Shown: positions 9,733-17,688, counted from the stretch's first letter. The stretch is DNA of 35,198 nt from an uncultured Collinsella sp. (GCA_959602875.1 CAUGVQ010000008.1:1-35198), one strand, 5' to 3'. Numbers and translations: made by a program. Notes: generated by a model from the sequence alone, not told the origin.

Positions 9733-10407
9733 TCAGCCCCTTTCCATACCCTGAGCGGCAAGCTTGCGCTCGCCTACGCGCTGCAACCAGGTGAGCACCG
9801 TTGAGAAGAGGAGGTACACGAGTGCAACCTCCAGATAAAGCGGCATAGTCACCCACTCGCGCGAAACAATCTCCTGCGTGGCGCGGAACATCTCGGTCAC
9901 CATGATGCCGGACGCAAGCGACGTGTCCTTCACGAGCGAGATGAGCTCATTGGAAAGCGGCGGGAAGGCGGTCCGCAGCGCCTGCGGCAACACGATGCGC
10001 CGCATGACCTGCAGGTAGCTCATGCCTACGCAGTAACCGGCCTCAACCTGGCCCGCGGGCACGCTCTCAAGCGCACCGCGCATGGTCTCGGCAGAATAGG
10101 CGCCCGTGTTGATGGAAAGCACGAGGATCGCCGTCGGCAGTGGATCGAGCGTGATGCCCAGGTCCGGCAGGCCAAAGAACACAATGTAGAGCTGGACAAA
10201 GAGCGGCGTGCCGCGCACCACCCAGATGTAAAAGCGCGCGATCTGGCGCAGCACCGGCACGCGAGCGTACTGGATGAGCGCGACGACCGTTGCGATAACG
10301 AGCGCGATGGCAAACGACACAAGTGCGAGCGGCAGCGTGACCGTTACGCCCGCGAGAAAGATCTTGGGCAGCGCATCGACCAGAAGCTCAATGGTGGCAC
10401 TATCCAC
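9733..10407 (-). CDS. Polar amino-acid ABC transporter permease
   Basis: This 224-residue inner-membrane subunit belongs to the HisM/GlnP class, with about five membrane helices. VRGTPLFVQL at about 64-73 is the classic signature of this class, and the EAA loop is in the VEAGYCVGMSYLQVMRRIVLPQA stretch near 120-143. It starts with GTG at 10407, overlapping the stop codon of the cysteine-rich gene by 8 bp, with GAGGTGAGC as ribosome site. One permease gene suggests a homodimeric channel. It acts with the ATPase and binding lipoprotein encoded downstream. Confidence 0.93.
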   Translation of the reverse strand: MDSATIELLVDALPKIFLAGVTVTLPLALVSFAIALVIATVVALIQYARVPVLRQIARFYIWVVRGTPLFVQLYIVFFGLPDLGITLDPLPTAILVLSINTGAYSAETMRGALESVPAGQVEAGYCVGMSYLQVMRRIVLPQALRTAFPPLSNELISLVKDTSLASGIMVTEMFRATQEIVSREWVTMPLYLEVALVYLLFSTVLTWLQRVGERKLAAQGMERG

Positions 10408-10729
10408 GGGCGCTCACCTCGCCTTCGCCAGAACAGCCGGTATCTTCTTCGGCGCACGCCACCTCGGCGTCTTTCTCCTGCGTACCGTCGGCGCACACGC
10501 GACGGGATGTGCACTCGCAACTCACGCGATGAAGCATGTGATCGATGGCGTCGATGCCGCGCTGACGGCTGTGCATCTCGTCGAGCAGACGCTGCCGCTC
10601 GCTCAAGAGCACGCGCTTTGCCTCGCGCGCGCGGCCCTCTTCGCAGGAACATTTGGCACGCTGCACGCGCTCGGCGTCGCAGGCGCAGTCGCAGAGGCAC
10701 CGTTCGACATCGGAACTTAAATCGCCCAT
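10400..10729 (-). CDS. Cysteine-rich helical protein heading the ABC importer operon
   Basis: This 109-residue cytoplasmic protein has 11 cysteines: a CLCDCAC cluster at 11-17, CSC at 27-29, CEC at 71-73, then Cys79, Cys92 and Cys99. The centre (about 33-69) is a charged amphipathic helix, RVLLSERQRLLDEMHSRQ and onward, similar in feel to dimerisation helices of MerR-type regulators, but no DNA-binding domain is present. The ATG at 10729 follows AAAGGAGA. Its stop overlaps the permease start, so coexpression with the amino-acid importer is clear. The family is not recognised. Metal or thiol binding, or thiol-dependent regulation of cystine or cysteine uptake, is a reasonable guess only. Confidence 0.72.
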   Translation of the reverse strand: MGDLSSDVERCLCDCACDAERVQRAKCSCEEGRAREAKRVLLSERQRLLDEMHSRQRGIDAIDHMLHRVSCECTSRRVCADGTQEKDAEVACAEEDTGCSGEGEVSARG

Positions 10730-10821
10730 AGCTGTCTCCTTTCCAACATAGATACTACGGGCGTGCCTCATCTATGTAAAAGACCTATAAGCTATGCCTT
10801 GCCATACGTAGGAGCTATAGA

Positions 10822-11100
10822 TTACGAAGAGCGCTTCGCCACCTCTTGAATGCGCGCGAACTGCTGCATGATCCAGTCGTAATTCTCGCGCCGGTGCGGA
10901 ACCGTGCAGGCGCTGCAATCTTTGATGTCGCCCTTCTCGCCCACATAGCGCGGGTTGCCACCGCAATCGGGGCCGAGCGCATAGAGCGGGCAGAAGCAAA
11001 AGAGGCAATTGAGGTCCTCTGCGGGCATGTCGTGACACGGGTAGAACTCGCATGCCGCATGGTTGAAGAACCGGTAGTTCTGGGTCTCGGGCAACTCCAT
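10822..11100 (-). CDS. Cysteine-rich small-domain protein
   Basis: This 92-residue protein matches the cysteine-rich small domain family (Pfam PF04071, from memory). It begins NYRFFNHAACEFYPCH at 8-23 and continues CLFCFCPLY at 32-40, DCGG at 46-49 and DCSACTVPHRRENYDWI near 61-77. The ordered Cys and His residues imply a metal site, probably zinc or an iron-sulfur cluster. The family is often found beside or fused to cobalamin-related enzymes, though none is nearby here. The ATG at 11100 follows GGGAGGAG, directly after the stop codon of the lipoprotein gene (13 bp), so the two form an operon. Confidence 0.85.
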   Translation of the reverse strand: MELPETQNYRFFNHAACEFYPCHDMPAEDLNCLFCFCPLYALGPDCGGNPRYVGEKGDIKDCSACTVPHRRENYDWIMQQFARIQEVAKRSS

Positions 11101-11113
11101 GGCTCTCTCCTCC

Positions 11114-11803
11114 CTACGCCGCGATGCCGCGCAGCGTGGCGATGTCCTCGGCGGGCAGCTCGAAATCATAGTCGATATCCATCTCGGGCAGCACCAGGCG
11201 CACCACACGCGACCCATGGTAGGTGGTGATGCGCGCCACCTCCACGTTGGACGCGGCCTCCGCAGCACCCGGGCCGGACGTAGCGGCGCTTGCGCCCTCG
11301 AAGATGTGGAAGATGCGCCGCCGCTGACTGTCGGCAGGACGGTCGAGGGCAATTTTCCAACGGGCGCAATCGAGCGTGTCGAGGGCAGAGGCAGCATCTG
11401 GCCCGCCGGACGCGGGGGCGACGACCGTTGAGCCGGTGGCCGCATCCTCCACCTCGAGCCGGCAGTCCGCCGTGAGAGCGCGCCCTCGGTTGAGCGCCGC
11501 CCAAAGCAGGGCAGGTGCTCCGTCGAGGTTGTCGAGGGCACCGTCGATAGCGTTCGCAATCGCTGCAGAATCGAGCCCAAACGCCGCCGCACCCGCCTGC
11601 GCGGCAGATACCGCGCCCTCGCCTACGACAGTCGCTGCCTCCCCCGCTGACGCGCCCAACTGCTCGGCAACGTCGTGCATGCTGTGCCGCGCGAGCGCAG
11701 ACGCGGGTACGGCACTGTCCACAACGACGCAACCCGAGAGCGGCAGAGCGCACCCGAGCGCCATAGCGGCGGCGATACGGAAGCGCGGGAAGATAAACGG
11801 CAA
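11114..11803 (-). CDS. Putative lipoprotein of unknown function
   Basis: This 229-residue protein has a lipoprotein signal peptide: a basic start, a hydrophobic run, and the lipobox LSGC with Cys25. The mature part is Ala/Gly/Asp rich. It has an alanine-rich helical segment (about 50-100) and a C-terminal region ending in alternating strands with acidic residues (VVRLVLPEMDIDYDFELP). No family is recognised. The start is a TTG at 11803 behind AAAGGGG with good spacing; no ATG in frame fits the signal peptide as well. It is cotranscribed with the cysteine-rich small-domain gene. Confidence 0.72.
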   Translation of the reverse strand: MPFIFPRFRIAAAMALGCALPLSGCVVVDSAVPASALARHSMHDVAEQLGASAGEAATVVGEGAVSAAQAGAAAFGLDSAAIANAIDGALDNLDGAPALLWAALNRGRALTADCRLEVEDAATGSTVVAPASGGPDAASALDTLDCARWKIALDRPADSQRRRIFHIFEGASAATSGPGAAEAASNVEVARITTYHGSRVVRLVLPEMDIDYDFELPAEDIATLRGIAA

Positions 11804-11888
11804 AACGGACCCCTTTCTCGGTACGGTCTCATCCTACCCATGCCGCCCGATTCCAAGGGGTCCGCCCACTTAAGAATGAGGTAAGCTC

Positions 11889-11908
11889 GCACGGCGAGAC
11901 TGCCGTGC
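11889..11908. terminator. Hairpin between CMD-cupin and lipoprotein genes
   Basis: GCACGGC and GCCGTGC form a perfect 7-bp stem with a 6-nt loop. It sits downstream of the CMD-cupin gene on the - strand. No good U-tract follows, so terminator function is uncertain. Confidence 0.3.
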
Positions 11909-12013
11909 GGCGGTGTCGCCAGGCAACGGGACCCTCGCCCAGCCTGTCCGCCGTGGGCACCTTGCCGAGCCGCACTCTGCGAGCGCCTCGCAGCATCCTA
12001 TGCCCGGGGCGCC

Positions 12014-12766
12014 TTACGCCTGAGGGTACGCCTCGTCTGTCACCGGCTCGAGCCACTCGTTGGAGGTGTCCTCGCCCGGCACCTCAAAGGCAATGTGGCT
12101 CATCCAGCTGTCGCGCGCAGCGCCGTGCCAGTGCTTCACACCCGCAGGGATAAACACTACGGTACCCGGCGTGAGAAGCTGCGGCTCGCGGCCCCACTCC
12201 TGGTACCAACCGCGACCATCGGTCACAATAAGCATCTGACCGCCGCCTTTGCTGGCGTGGTGGATGTGCCAGCTGTTGCGGCAGCCCGGTTCAAAGGTCA
12301 CGTTGCTCATGCCTAGACCGCACTCGTCAGGGCTGGTGAGCGGGTTCAGATACGACTGGCCGATAAAGTACTGCGCGTAGGCGTCGTTGGGGTTACCCTT
12401 GCCAAACATCGGCTTGAAGTCCGCAGCGGAGCCGTCGTCCGTCTCGTTGCCGTAGACGGTAAGCAGCACGCGGAAGGCGGCCCAGGCGTTGGGCCAGCCG
12501 GCGTAGAACGCCTCGTGGGTCAAGATCTCGGCCATCTCATCACGCGTGACGCCGTTGTTCTTGGCCGTGGTCATATGGTGCTCGAAGGAGCTGTCGAAAA
12601 TGCCCTTGGCCACGAGCGTCACCACGGTGACGATAGAGCGCATCTTAGGCGAGAGCTTGTCCTCGCGCGCCCACACCTCGCCAAAGAGCACATCGTCGTT
12701 GAGCTCGGCAAACTTAGGGGCAACGACCCCCAGCTGATTGCGGCCTGCGGTTTGCTTGACTGCCAT
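12014..12766 (-). CDS. Carboxymuconolactone decarboxylase-like / cupin fusion protein
   Basis: This 250-residue protein has two domains. The N-terminal half (about 10-105) has the all-helical CMD/AhpD fold pattern (LSPKMRSIVTVVTLVAKG, then EHHMTTAKNNGVTRDEMAEIL), but the redox CxxC or single catalytic Cys of AhpD-type members is absent. The C-terminal half (about 140-235) is a cupin with a metal-site His pair in SWHIHHASKGGG and His residues in AGVKHWHG. Such fusions are annotated as CMD-family or cupin proteins and often sit near oxidoreductases; no reaction is firmly assigned. The ATG at 12766 is preferred over one four codons upstream because GGAG lies at the right distance. Third gene of the AEC/cyclophilin-like cluster. 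Confidence 0.85.
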   Translation of the reverse strand: MAVKQTAGRNQLGVVAPKFAELNDDVLFGEVWAREDKLSPKMRSIVTVVTLVAKGIFDSSFEHHMTTAKNNGVTRDEMAEILTHEAFYAGWPNAWAAFRVLLTVYGNETDDGSAADFKPMFGKGNPNDAYAQYFIGQSYLNPLTSPDECGLGMSNVTFEPGCRNSWHIHHASKGGGQMLIVTDGRGWYQEWGREPQLLTPGTVVFIPAGVKHWHGAARDSWMSHIAFEVPGEDTSNEWLEPVTDEAYPQA

Positions 12767-12895
12767 GTTGATCTCCATTTCTGCCGGCTTTCGAAGGCTC
12801 CGGCCCTGCCCTAGTAACCAATACCAAGCGAGACCCAGGTGCCCATATCCCGCAACGCGCTATCTCACGCTCATAAGCGAACCGAACATGCGGAT

Positions 12896-13873
12896 TTAGC
12901 CCAAGTTCATGACGCTCATGAGCGCGGGAACGATTACAAACGACGCCAGCGTGGACACGATGGTCCCCTGCGCAGGGAGCTCGCCGTCTTGCCCATAGGT
13001 TGCTGCGATGGGACCCGCCATGGAGCCCGTAGGCATGGCGAGCATCACCACAAAGACGCCAAGGGCAAGTGCGCTCGGTACCACAGGAGCCAGCAGCGCG
13101 TACACCGCAAGCGGCACCGCAAGGAAGCGGATGAGGGTAAAGCCCCAAAGTCGCGGCCGCTTGAACACGGCACCCAGATTGGCGTCGGCAATCGAGAGGC
13201 CCACAAGCATCATGGCCAAGGGCGAGGTGATACCGCCCGCCATGCTTGCCGCTTGTATGAGGGGAGCAGGGACGGTGACTTGTGCGAAGAAAATCACCAT
13301 CGCAACGAGGCTCGCCACCAAAGGCACGTTCACCATATCGCGCAGCATGCCGCGCACATCGATGGTGCGCCGGCAGCGTGTACCGTTCACGGCCGAGCCA
13401 TCGCCGCGCGCCCCGCCCGAGCGCAGCACCGCCACACCCAGGCTGTAGAGAAAGACGTTCGAGATAGCAATGAAGATGCTCCCCAGAAACACGCTCGGGC
13501 CACCAAAGATTGATTCAAGCACCGCAAAACCGATGAAACCTGTGTTGGTGAGCACGCCCATCCAAAGGTAGAGGCTCCGCTCGGCACGCGGGGTGCGCAG
13601 CACAAGGTTGGCGAGCACGCCGCCCGCAAGCATCACAAAAAAGAGCGCAACCGAAAGTGCAAGCGACCAGGTGATGGCCTCTGCACCCGTGGAGGCATCG
13701 ACCTTACCCACCGACGCGAGGATCGTGCACGGCAGCGTGATGTTAAAAATTAGGCCCGAGAGCTTGGGGCGGATGTCGGAAGAGAGGAACCCGCAGCGCG
13801 CCGCCACATAGCCCAGCACCGTAACGATGATGAGCGAGAACATGCTCCCCAACGTGTTTGCGATATCTGCCAT
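12896..13873 (-). CDS. AEC-family transporter
   Basis: This 325-residue membrane protein of the auxin efflux carrier / malate permease family has about ten membrane helices. It shows a typical N-terminal GYVAARCGFLSSD and LSGLIFNITLPCTIL (about 21-52) and a matching second half (about 180 onward) with PLAMMLVGLSIADANLGAVF. Members move organic anions or weak acids out of or into the cell; the substrate is unknown. GGAGGACCTG precedes the ATG at 13873, 9 bp after the stop codon of the cyclophilin-like gene, so the two are cotranscribed from the region shared with the divergent LysR gene. Confidence 0.9.
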   Translation of the reverse strand: MADIANTLGSMFSLIIVTVLGYVAARCGFLSSDIRPKLSGLIFNITLPCTILASVGKVDASTGAEAITWSLALSVALFFVMLAGGVLANLVLRTPRAERSLYLWMGVLTNTGFIGFAVLESIFGGPSVFLGSIFIAISNVFLYSLGVAVLRSGGARGDGSAVNGTRCRRTIDVRGMLRDMVNVPLVASLVAMVIFFAQVTVPAPLIQAASMAGGITSPLAMMLVGLSIADANLGAVFKRPRLWGFTLIRFLAVPLAVYALLAPVVPSALALGVFVVMLAMPTGSMAGPIAATYGQDGELPAQGTIVSTLASFVIVPALMSVMNLG

Positions 13874-13882
13874 CAGGTCCTC

Positions 13883-14269
13883 CTACACGAGCGTGATGCG
13901 CAATTGTTGACGGCCCTCGAGAGCGCACAGCACCTCAAGGTCGCCCTCAATGTGGCCAAGCGTCACCTGATCGCCGTAGCGCAGCGAGTTCTCCTCGTCT
14001 CCAACGAGTACCGAGAGCCAACCGCCCGTGGGGTTGTAGGCAATATCACCGTTGCACCAACCACGATGCACCGCGTCGGCGGCAATCGGCAGCGCGCAGG
14101 GCATGGCGGCACAAAGCGCGACACCCGTGCAACAAGCAGTGAGCGACAACGGGAGCAGCTCGGTAAAAGCGGCGGCAGACGCCGTATCCTTAAGAAGTGC
14201 CGTTGCGGAGCAGGTATCAAAATCCAACCTAATGCGATTCTGTCGCCCGCCCTCCATACACCTCACCAT
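13883..14269 (-). CDS. Cyclophilin-like fold protein
   Basis: This 128-residue protein begins with a strand-rich IRLDFDTCSATALLKDT and continues through AAAFTELLPLSLT. It ends with CNGDIAYNPTGGWLSVLVGD and LGHIEGDLEVL, the order seen in the bacterial cyclophilin-like family (not an active prolyl isomerase set). The middle (about 42-68) is Cys/Ala rich and differs from the usual lysine-rich linker. An alternative ATG is four codons in. It is the first gene of the - strand unit divergent from LysR, commonly linked in genomes with flavodoxins and reductases. Cytoplasmic; activity unknown. Confidence 0.75.
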   Translation of the reverse strand: MVRCMEGGRQNRIRLDFDTCSATALLKDTASAAAFTELLPLSLTACCTGVALCAAMPCALPIAADAVHRGWCNGDIAYNPTGGWLSVLVGDEENSLRYGDQVTLGHIEGDLEVLCALEGRQQLRITLV

Positions 14270-14314
14270 CCTCTCTCAGCCTTCCAAATCTGCTTGGTAT
14301 TAGTTTCGCGTGGT

Positions 14315-14355
14315 GCAATATAAATTACTATTGCTTATGTTTTATAATGTGATAT
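14315..14355. promoter_or_regulatory. LysR-type operator/promoter region, copy 1
   Basis: This AT-rich segment lies between the cyclophilin-like gene (-) and LysR (+). GCAATA (14315-14320) and TATTGC (14329-14334) form an inverted repeat. The 33 bp from 14323 to 14355 match 19446-19478, upstream of the aldo-keto reductase, at 31 of 33 positions. TTAT-N5-ATAA within it fits a LysR T-N11-A style box. A common regulator, most simply the adjacent LysR protein, is inferred. Confidence 0.65.
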
Positions 14356-14382
14356 GAGGTTCACGTATGATTAGGAGGCACG

Positions 14383-15267
14383 ATGGAGCTCCGTACCCTG
14401 CGCTACTTTCTCGCTGTTTGCCAAGAGGGCACCATGTCGCGTGCTGCCGAGGTGCTGCACGTGACCCAGCCTGCGCTCTCGCGGCAGATCGCCGCGCTCG
14501 AGCGCGAGCTGGGTACGCAGCTGCTCGAGCGACACAGCAGAAGCGTCACCCCCACCGAGCGCGGCCTCTACCTGCGTCGCCGCGCCGAGGAGATTGTGGG
14601 CCTTGCCGACCAGACTGCCTCCGACTTTGCCCGACCCGACGAGATCGTCGCCGGCGACATCCGCATCGGCGCAGGCGAGAGCCAAGGCGTACGCGTCATC
14701 GCGCAGGCGGCGCGGGCGTTTCGCGAGACGTACCCCGGCGTGCGTTTCCACCTGCATAGCGCTAACGCCATCGACCTGGTGGAGCGGCTCGAGCGCGGTG
14801 TGGACGACTTTGCCGTGCTCATGAACTACGCGAATATAGAGCGATTCGCTCACCTGCGTCTGCGCCCCACCGACGCCTGGGGCGTGATCATGCGTGAGGA
14901 CGACCCCCTTGCCGCACAGGAGACCGTCGGTCCTGCCGACCTCGGCGGCGCCCCGCTCATCGTTCCCGAGCGCCTGTGGGAGGGAGACGCACCGGCAGGG
15001 GTCTTTGCCACCTGGCTCGGACCGCACGCGGAGGACCTCGAGGTGGCGGCAACGTACAACCTCAACTTCAACGCTGCGGTCTTTGTGCGCGAGGGTGCGG
15101 GTCGTATGATCGGCTACGAGGGACTCAATACCACGGGACCGGAGACCGGACTGGCGTTTCGTTTGCTCTACCCGCCTGCCGTTGCGCCCATCGACCTCGC
15201 TTGGAAGCGCGACGTTGCGCTCCCCCACGCTGCGCGCCTGTTCTTAGACGAGCTGCTGTCGCAGTAA
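14383..15267 (+). CDS. LysR-family transcriptional regulator
   Basis: This 294-residue LysR regulator has an N-terminal winged helix-turn-helix (about 1-60; MELRTLRYFLAVCQEGTMSR, then LHVTQPALSRQIAALERELG). A linker helix and a two-lobed co-inducer domain (about 90-290) follow. The ATG at 14383 follows TAGGAGG. It is divergent from the cyclophilin-like/AEC/CMD-cupin unit, the standard layout for a LysR regulator and its targets, and the shared 33-bp element suggests the aldo-keto reductase at 18.3 kb is also a target. The effector is unknown. It is a clear paralogue of the LysR at 25.6 kb. Confidence 0.93.
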   Translation: MELRTLRYFLAVCQEGTMSRAAEVLHVTQPALSRQIAALERELGTQLLERHSRSVTPTERGLYLRRRAEEIVGLADQTASDFARPDEIVAGDIRIGAGESQGVRVIAQAARAFRETYPGVRFHLHSANAIDLVERLERGVDDFAVLMNYANIERFAHLRLRPTDAWGVIMREDDPLAAQETVGPADLGGAPLIVPERLWEGDAPAGVFATWLGPHAEDLEVAATYNLNFNAAVFVREGAGRMIGYEGLNTTGPETGLAFRLLYPPAVAPIDLAWKRDVALPHAARLFLDELLSQ

Positions 15268-15300
15268 TCCGCCGTCTAAACTCGCCCCGCCATAACTGCA

Positions 15301-15351
15301 GTCACTTATCAGTATTGTCACTGACACTGTCACTGAGCTATACGATCAGTG
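15301..15351 (+). promoter_or_regulatory. Promoter overlapped by repeated GTCACTGA boxes
   Basis: GTCACTGA occurs at 15317-15324 and 15329-15336, a 12-bp step. GTCACT is at 15301-15306 and an inverted ATCAGTG at 15345-15351. They overlap a likely promoter, TTGTCA (15315-15320) with an 18-bp spacer and TATACG (15339-15344). Binding would block transcription of the downstream AlbA_2 regulator gene; autorepression is inferred. Confidence 0.5.
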
Positions 15352-15371
15352 TTCGATGGGAGGGGAGTGTC

Positions 15372-17009
15372 GTGATTGATCGCAAAGAAGTTATCTGTAC
15401 CATCAATCGACTGCGCAGCCAGGGGAAAGACGATGCGTGTTGCGAGGCAAAAGCATGCACCCACCCCCTTAGCGCTGACGTCTGGGAGACCGTCAGCGCG
15501 TTTGCCAATACGAATAGCGGCATAATCCTTCTTGGTGTTGATGAACGACGTGAGTTTGAACCATGCCTCGGCTTCGATACATCGCGCATCATAGATCAGT
15601 TTGTCGAGGGAATCGGTGACGGAAGCCCATCTGGGGTGCGCCTTGCCAATCCGCCTCGTTACGAACTCATGCGACTGAAAATAGAAGACGCCGATATTCT
15701 CGCCATCGCTATAGAAGAAAACGATATCAACCGTAAACCCTGCTATCTAATTGCACGCGGCATTGCCTCGGGAACGTTCAAGCGCGTCGACGATAAGGAT
15801 CTGCTGCTGTCCAAAGCCGAAATCTACGAGCTGCAAACCGCCGGTACACCTGTAGACAGCGACCGCCGCCCCGTGCCCGAGACGGACGTGTCCGACCTCG
15901 ATGCCGAGCAAGTTGCCCGCTATATTGCCGCCATGTCCTCTTCCAAAGCGCTGCGCGGTATCACAGACGATGCCCGGGCCCTAGAGCGCCTGGGCATTAC
16001 GGACAAGCAGGGTACGGTAAGGCTTGCCAGTCTTTTGACCTTGGGAGCCTACCCTCAGCAATACTTCCCCGCATTGGTTATCGATGTCGCGCATCATCCA
16101 GGCACGGAAAAGTCAAAACCCGATCAGCCTCGCTTTCTCGACCGCATGACGTGCGACGGCGCACTCTCAGAAACCGTCACCGATGCCGTCCGTGCGGTGC
16201 TGCGCAACCTGCGCACCATATCCTATATCGATGGCGTCGTCAGACACGATGTCCCTGAGATTCCCGAGGAGGTCCTTCGCGAGGCGATTGTCAACGCAGT
16301 CGCCCATCGCGAATACCAGGAGCTGTTCATCGGTCAATCTGTTGTGATCGAAATCTACCGCGACCGGGTAGAAATCACCAGCCCCGGAGGGCTCTGGGGC
16401 GGCAAAACCCTTGCCAATCTCGCTGATGGTACCTCTCGCTGCCGCAACAGTACACTTATGCACTTGATGGAGACATTGCCAACTCGCGATGGAGACGGCT
16501 TGCACGCCAAGCGGCAAGGGTCGGGCATCCCTTTTATGATCAATATGATGCGCGAGCGCGGCCTACCTGATCCAGAGTTTTATGCTGGCATGGATCAGTT
16601 CAAAGTCGTCTTATGGCGTCCAAGAGCTGAGGTGGCAGCAGCGGAGCACGCGTCGCACAGAAAAGAACTAGTCGTTACCAGCCGTAATGTAACGGATGGT
16701 ACCCCTCAATCAAGGGGCGCAAACACCTCTCAGGGTATCCTGCCGGTAACGCTGCATTCCGGTCGCATCATCCTCGATTTCGATGGATCCCCTCACAGAA
16801 AAGAGCGCCTGCAGCAAATAATGGACTTCGTCGAGGAACGGGCGCCCGTAGGAATCCAAGAGATATCCGAGAGCCTCGATATTAACCTAGCGACCACGCG
16901 CCGCGACATTAGAGCCCTACTCAAGGCAGGATATATACAGGCAACGGCGCCCGCACAAAGCAGACGCCGCCGTTATTACCCCGCGTCAGCAGGGCATTCC
17001 CCAAGCTAA
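15372..17009 (+). CDS. AlbA_2-domain putative transcriptional regulator with ATPase and winged helix
   Basis: This 545-residue protein is of the COG2865 type (Schlafen/AlbA_2 plus HATPase_c_4). The N-terminal AlbA_2 domain (about 1-130) has CCEAKACTHP and the signature VSAFANTNSGIILLGV near 40-55. The middle carries a GHKL-type N-box, REAIVNAVAHREYQ, near 305. The C-terminus is a winged helix (about 475-535; GIQEISESLDINLATTRRDI). Such proteins are proposed nucleic-acid-binding regulators, often transferred between genomes. The GTG at 15372 is chosen because GGGAGGGGAG precedes it and the fold begins at once; the long upstream open frame overlaps LysR. Codon use looks somewhat less GC-biased than its neighbours. 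Monocistronic. Confidence 0.85.
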   Translation: MIDRKEVICTINRLRSQGKDDACCEAKACTHPLSADVWETVSAFANTNSGIILLGVDERREFEPCLGFDTSRIIDQFVEGIGDGSPSGVRLANPPRYELMRLKIEDADILAIAIEENDINRKPCYLIARGIASGTFKRVDDKDLLLSKAEIYELQTAGTPVDSDRRPVPETDVSDLDAEQVARYIAAMSSSKALRGITDDARALERLGITDKQGTVRLASLLTLGAYPQQYFPALVIDVAHHPGTEKSKPDQPRFLDRMTCDGALSETVTDAVRAVLRNLRTISYIDGVVRHDVPEIPEEVLREAIVNAVAHREYQELFIGQSVVIEIYRDRVEITSPGGLWGGKTLANLADGTSRCRNSTLMHLMETLPTRDGDGLHAKRQGSGIPFMINMMRERGLPDPEFYAGMDQFKVVLWRPRAEVAAAEHASHRKELVVTSRNVTDGTPQSRGANTSQGILPVTLHSGRIILDFDGSPHRKERLQQIMDFVEERAPVGIQEISESLDINLATTRRDIRALLKAGYIQATAPAQSRRRRYYPASAGHSPS

Positions 17010-17073
17010 CAAGCTAGTCTCCTCGACAAACCGTCTTCAGGCAAATCAGAATATGACTGACCTTCTACCGACC

Positions 17074-17607
17074 TTATAGAGAGCTTCCGAGCTCGTAGGC
17101 CGCCTGCGGGTAACGCGAGCTGCGCGTCATCGACGGCGTGCCACACCCGTGGCCGAGCACGCGCCTGCAATCCTGCATCTCGAGATAGCGCACGAGCGTG
17201 TTGTAGTGGGCCTCAAGCGCCTCGAACGTCCAATCGTCCGCGTTCCACGCCACAGCCAAGAGCGCTGATTTGACGTGCTTGCGCGTGAGACTCAAGTTGA
17301 ACGCGCAAAAGCGATCGATGACCGTCTTGAGCTGGGCCGACATTCCGTAGTAGTAAAGCGGCGTTGCAAAGACGACCATATCGGCGGCAAGGAGCTTGGC
17401 GCGCAGGCCCTGCATGTCGTCGCGCACGACGCATGGGCCCTCATATCCGCAGGCAACGCAGCCGGTGCACGGACGGATGTGCAGCCGGTCGACGTCGACA
17501 CGCTCGACCGTATGCCCCGCCACGCGCGCACCGCGCGTAAACTCTTCCACAAGAATCGCTGTGGAGCCGTTGAGGTTAGGACTTCCTTGTAAAACGACGA
17601 TATTCAT
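17074..17607 (-). CDS. NADPH-dependent FMN reductase-like iron-sulfur flavoprotein
   Basis: This 177-residue flavodoxin-fold protein opens with the FMN phosphate loop GSPNLNGST (8-16). It carries a compact cysteine motif with Cys47, Cys50, Cys53 and Cys59, as in iron-sulfur flavoproteins that hold a 4Fe-4S cluster beside FMN. TPLYYYGMSAQLKTVIDR near 82-99 is typical of this NAD(P)H/FMN oxidoreductase family. It would transfer electrons in the cytoplasm of an anaerobe; the partner is unknown. AGAGAGGAC precedes the ATG at 17607. It follows the flavin reductase gene on the same strand after a 120-bp gap holding an inverted repeat. Confidence 0.88.
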   Translation of the reverse strand: MNIVVLQGSPNLNGSTAILVEEFTRGARVAGHTVERVDVDRLHIRPCTGCVACGYEGPCVVRDDMQGLRAKLLAADMVVFATPLYYYGMSAQLKTVIDRFCAFNLSLTRKHVKSALLAVAWNADDWTFEALEAHYNTLVRYLEMQDCRRVLGHGCGTPSMTRSSRYPQAAYELGSSL

Positions 17608-17688
17608 CTATGTCCTCTCTGCCGTACCGCCCCGCTCGCCCGTCGTTACAGCTGTTCTCGCGCCGCACGAGCCGTAACTCCGCTTGCC

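Noticed and set aside
14976..17009. 677-residue version of the AlbA_2 regulator
   Set aside because: The first 132 codons overlap the LysR gene in another frame; the GTG at 15372 with a strong ribosome site fits the domain start.
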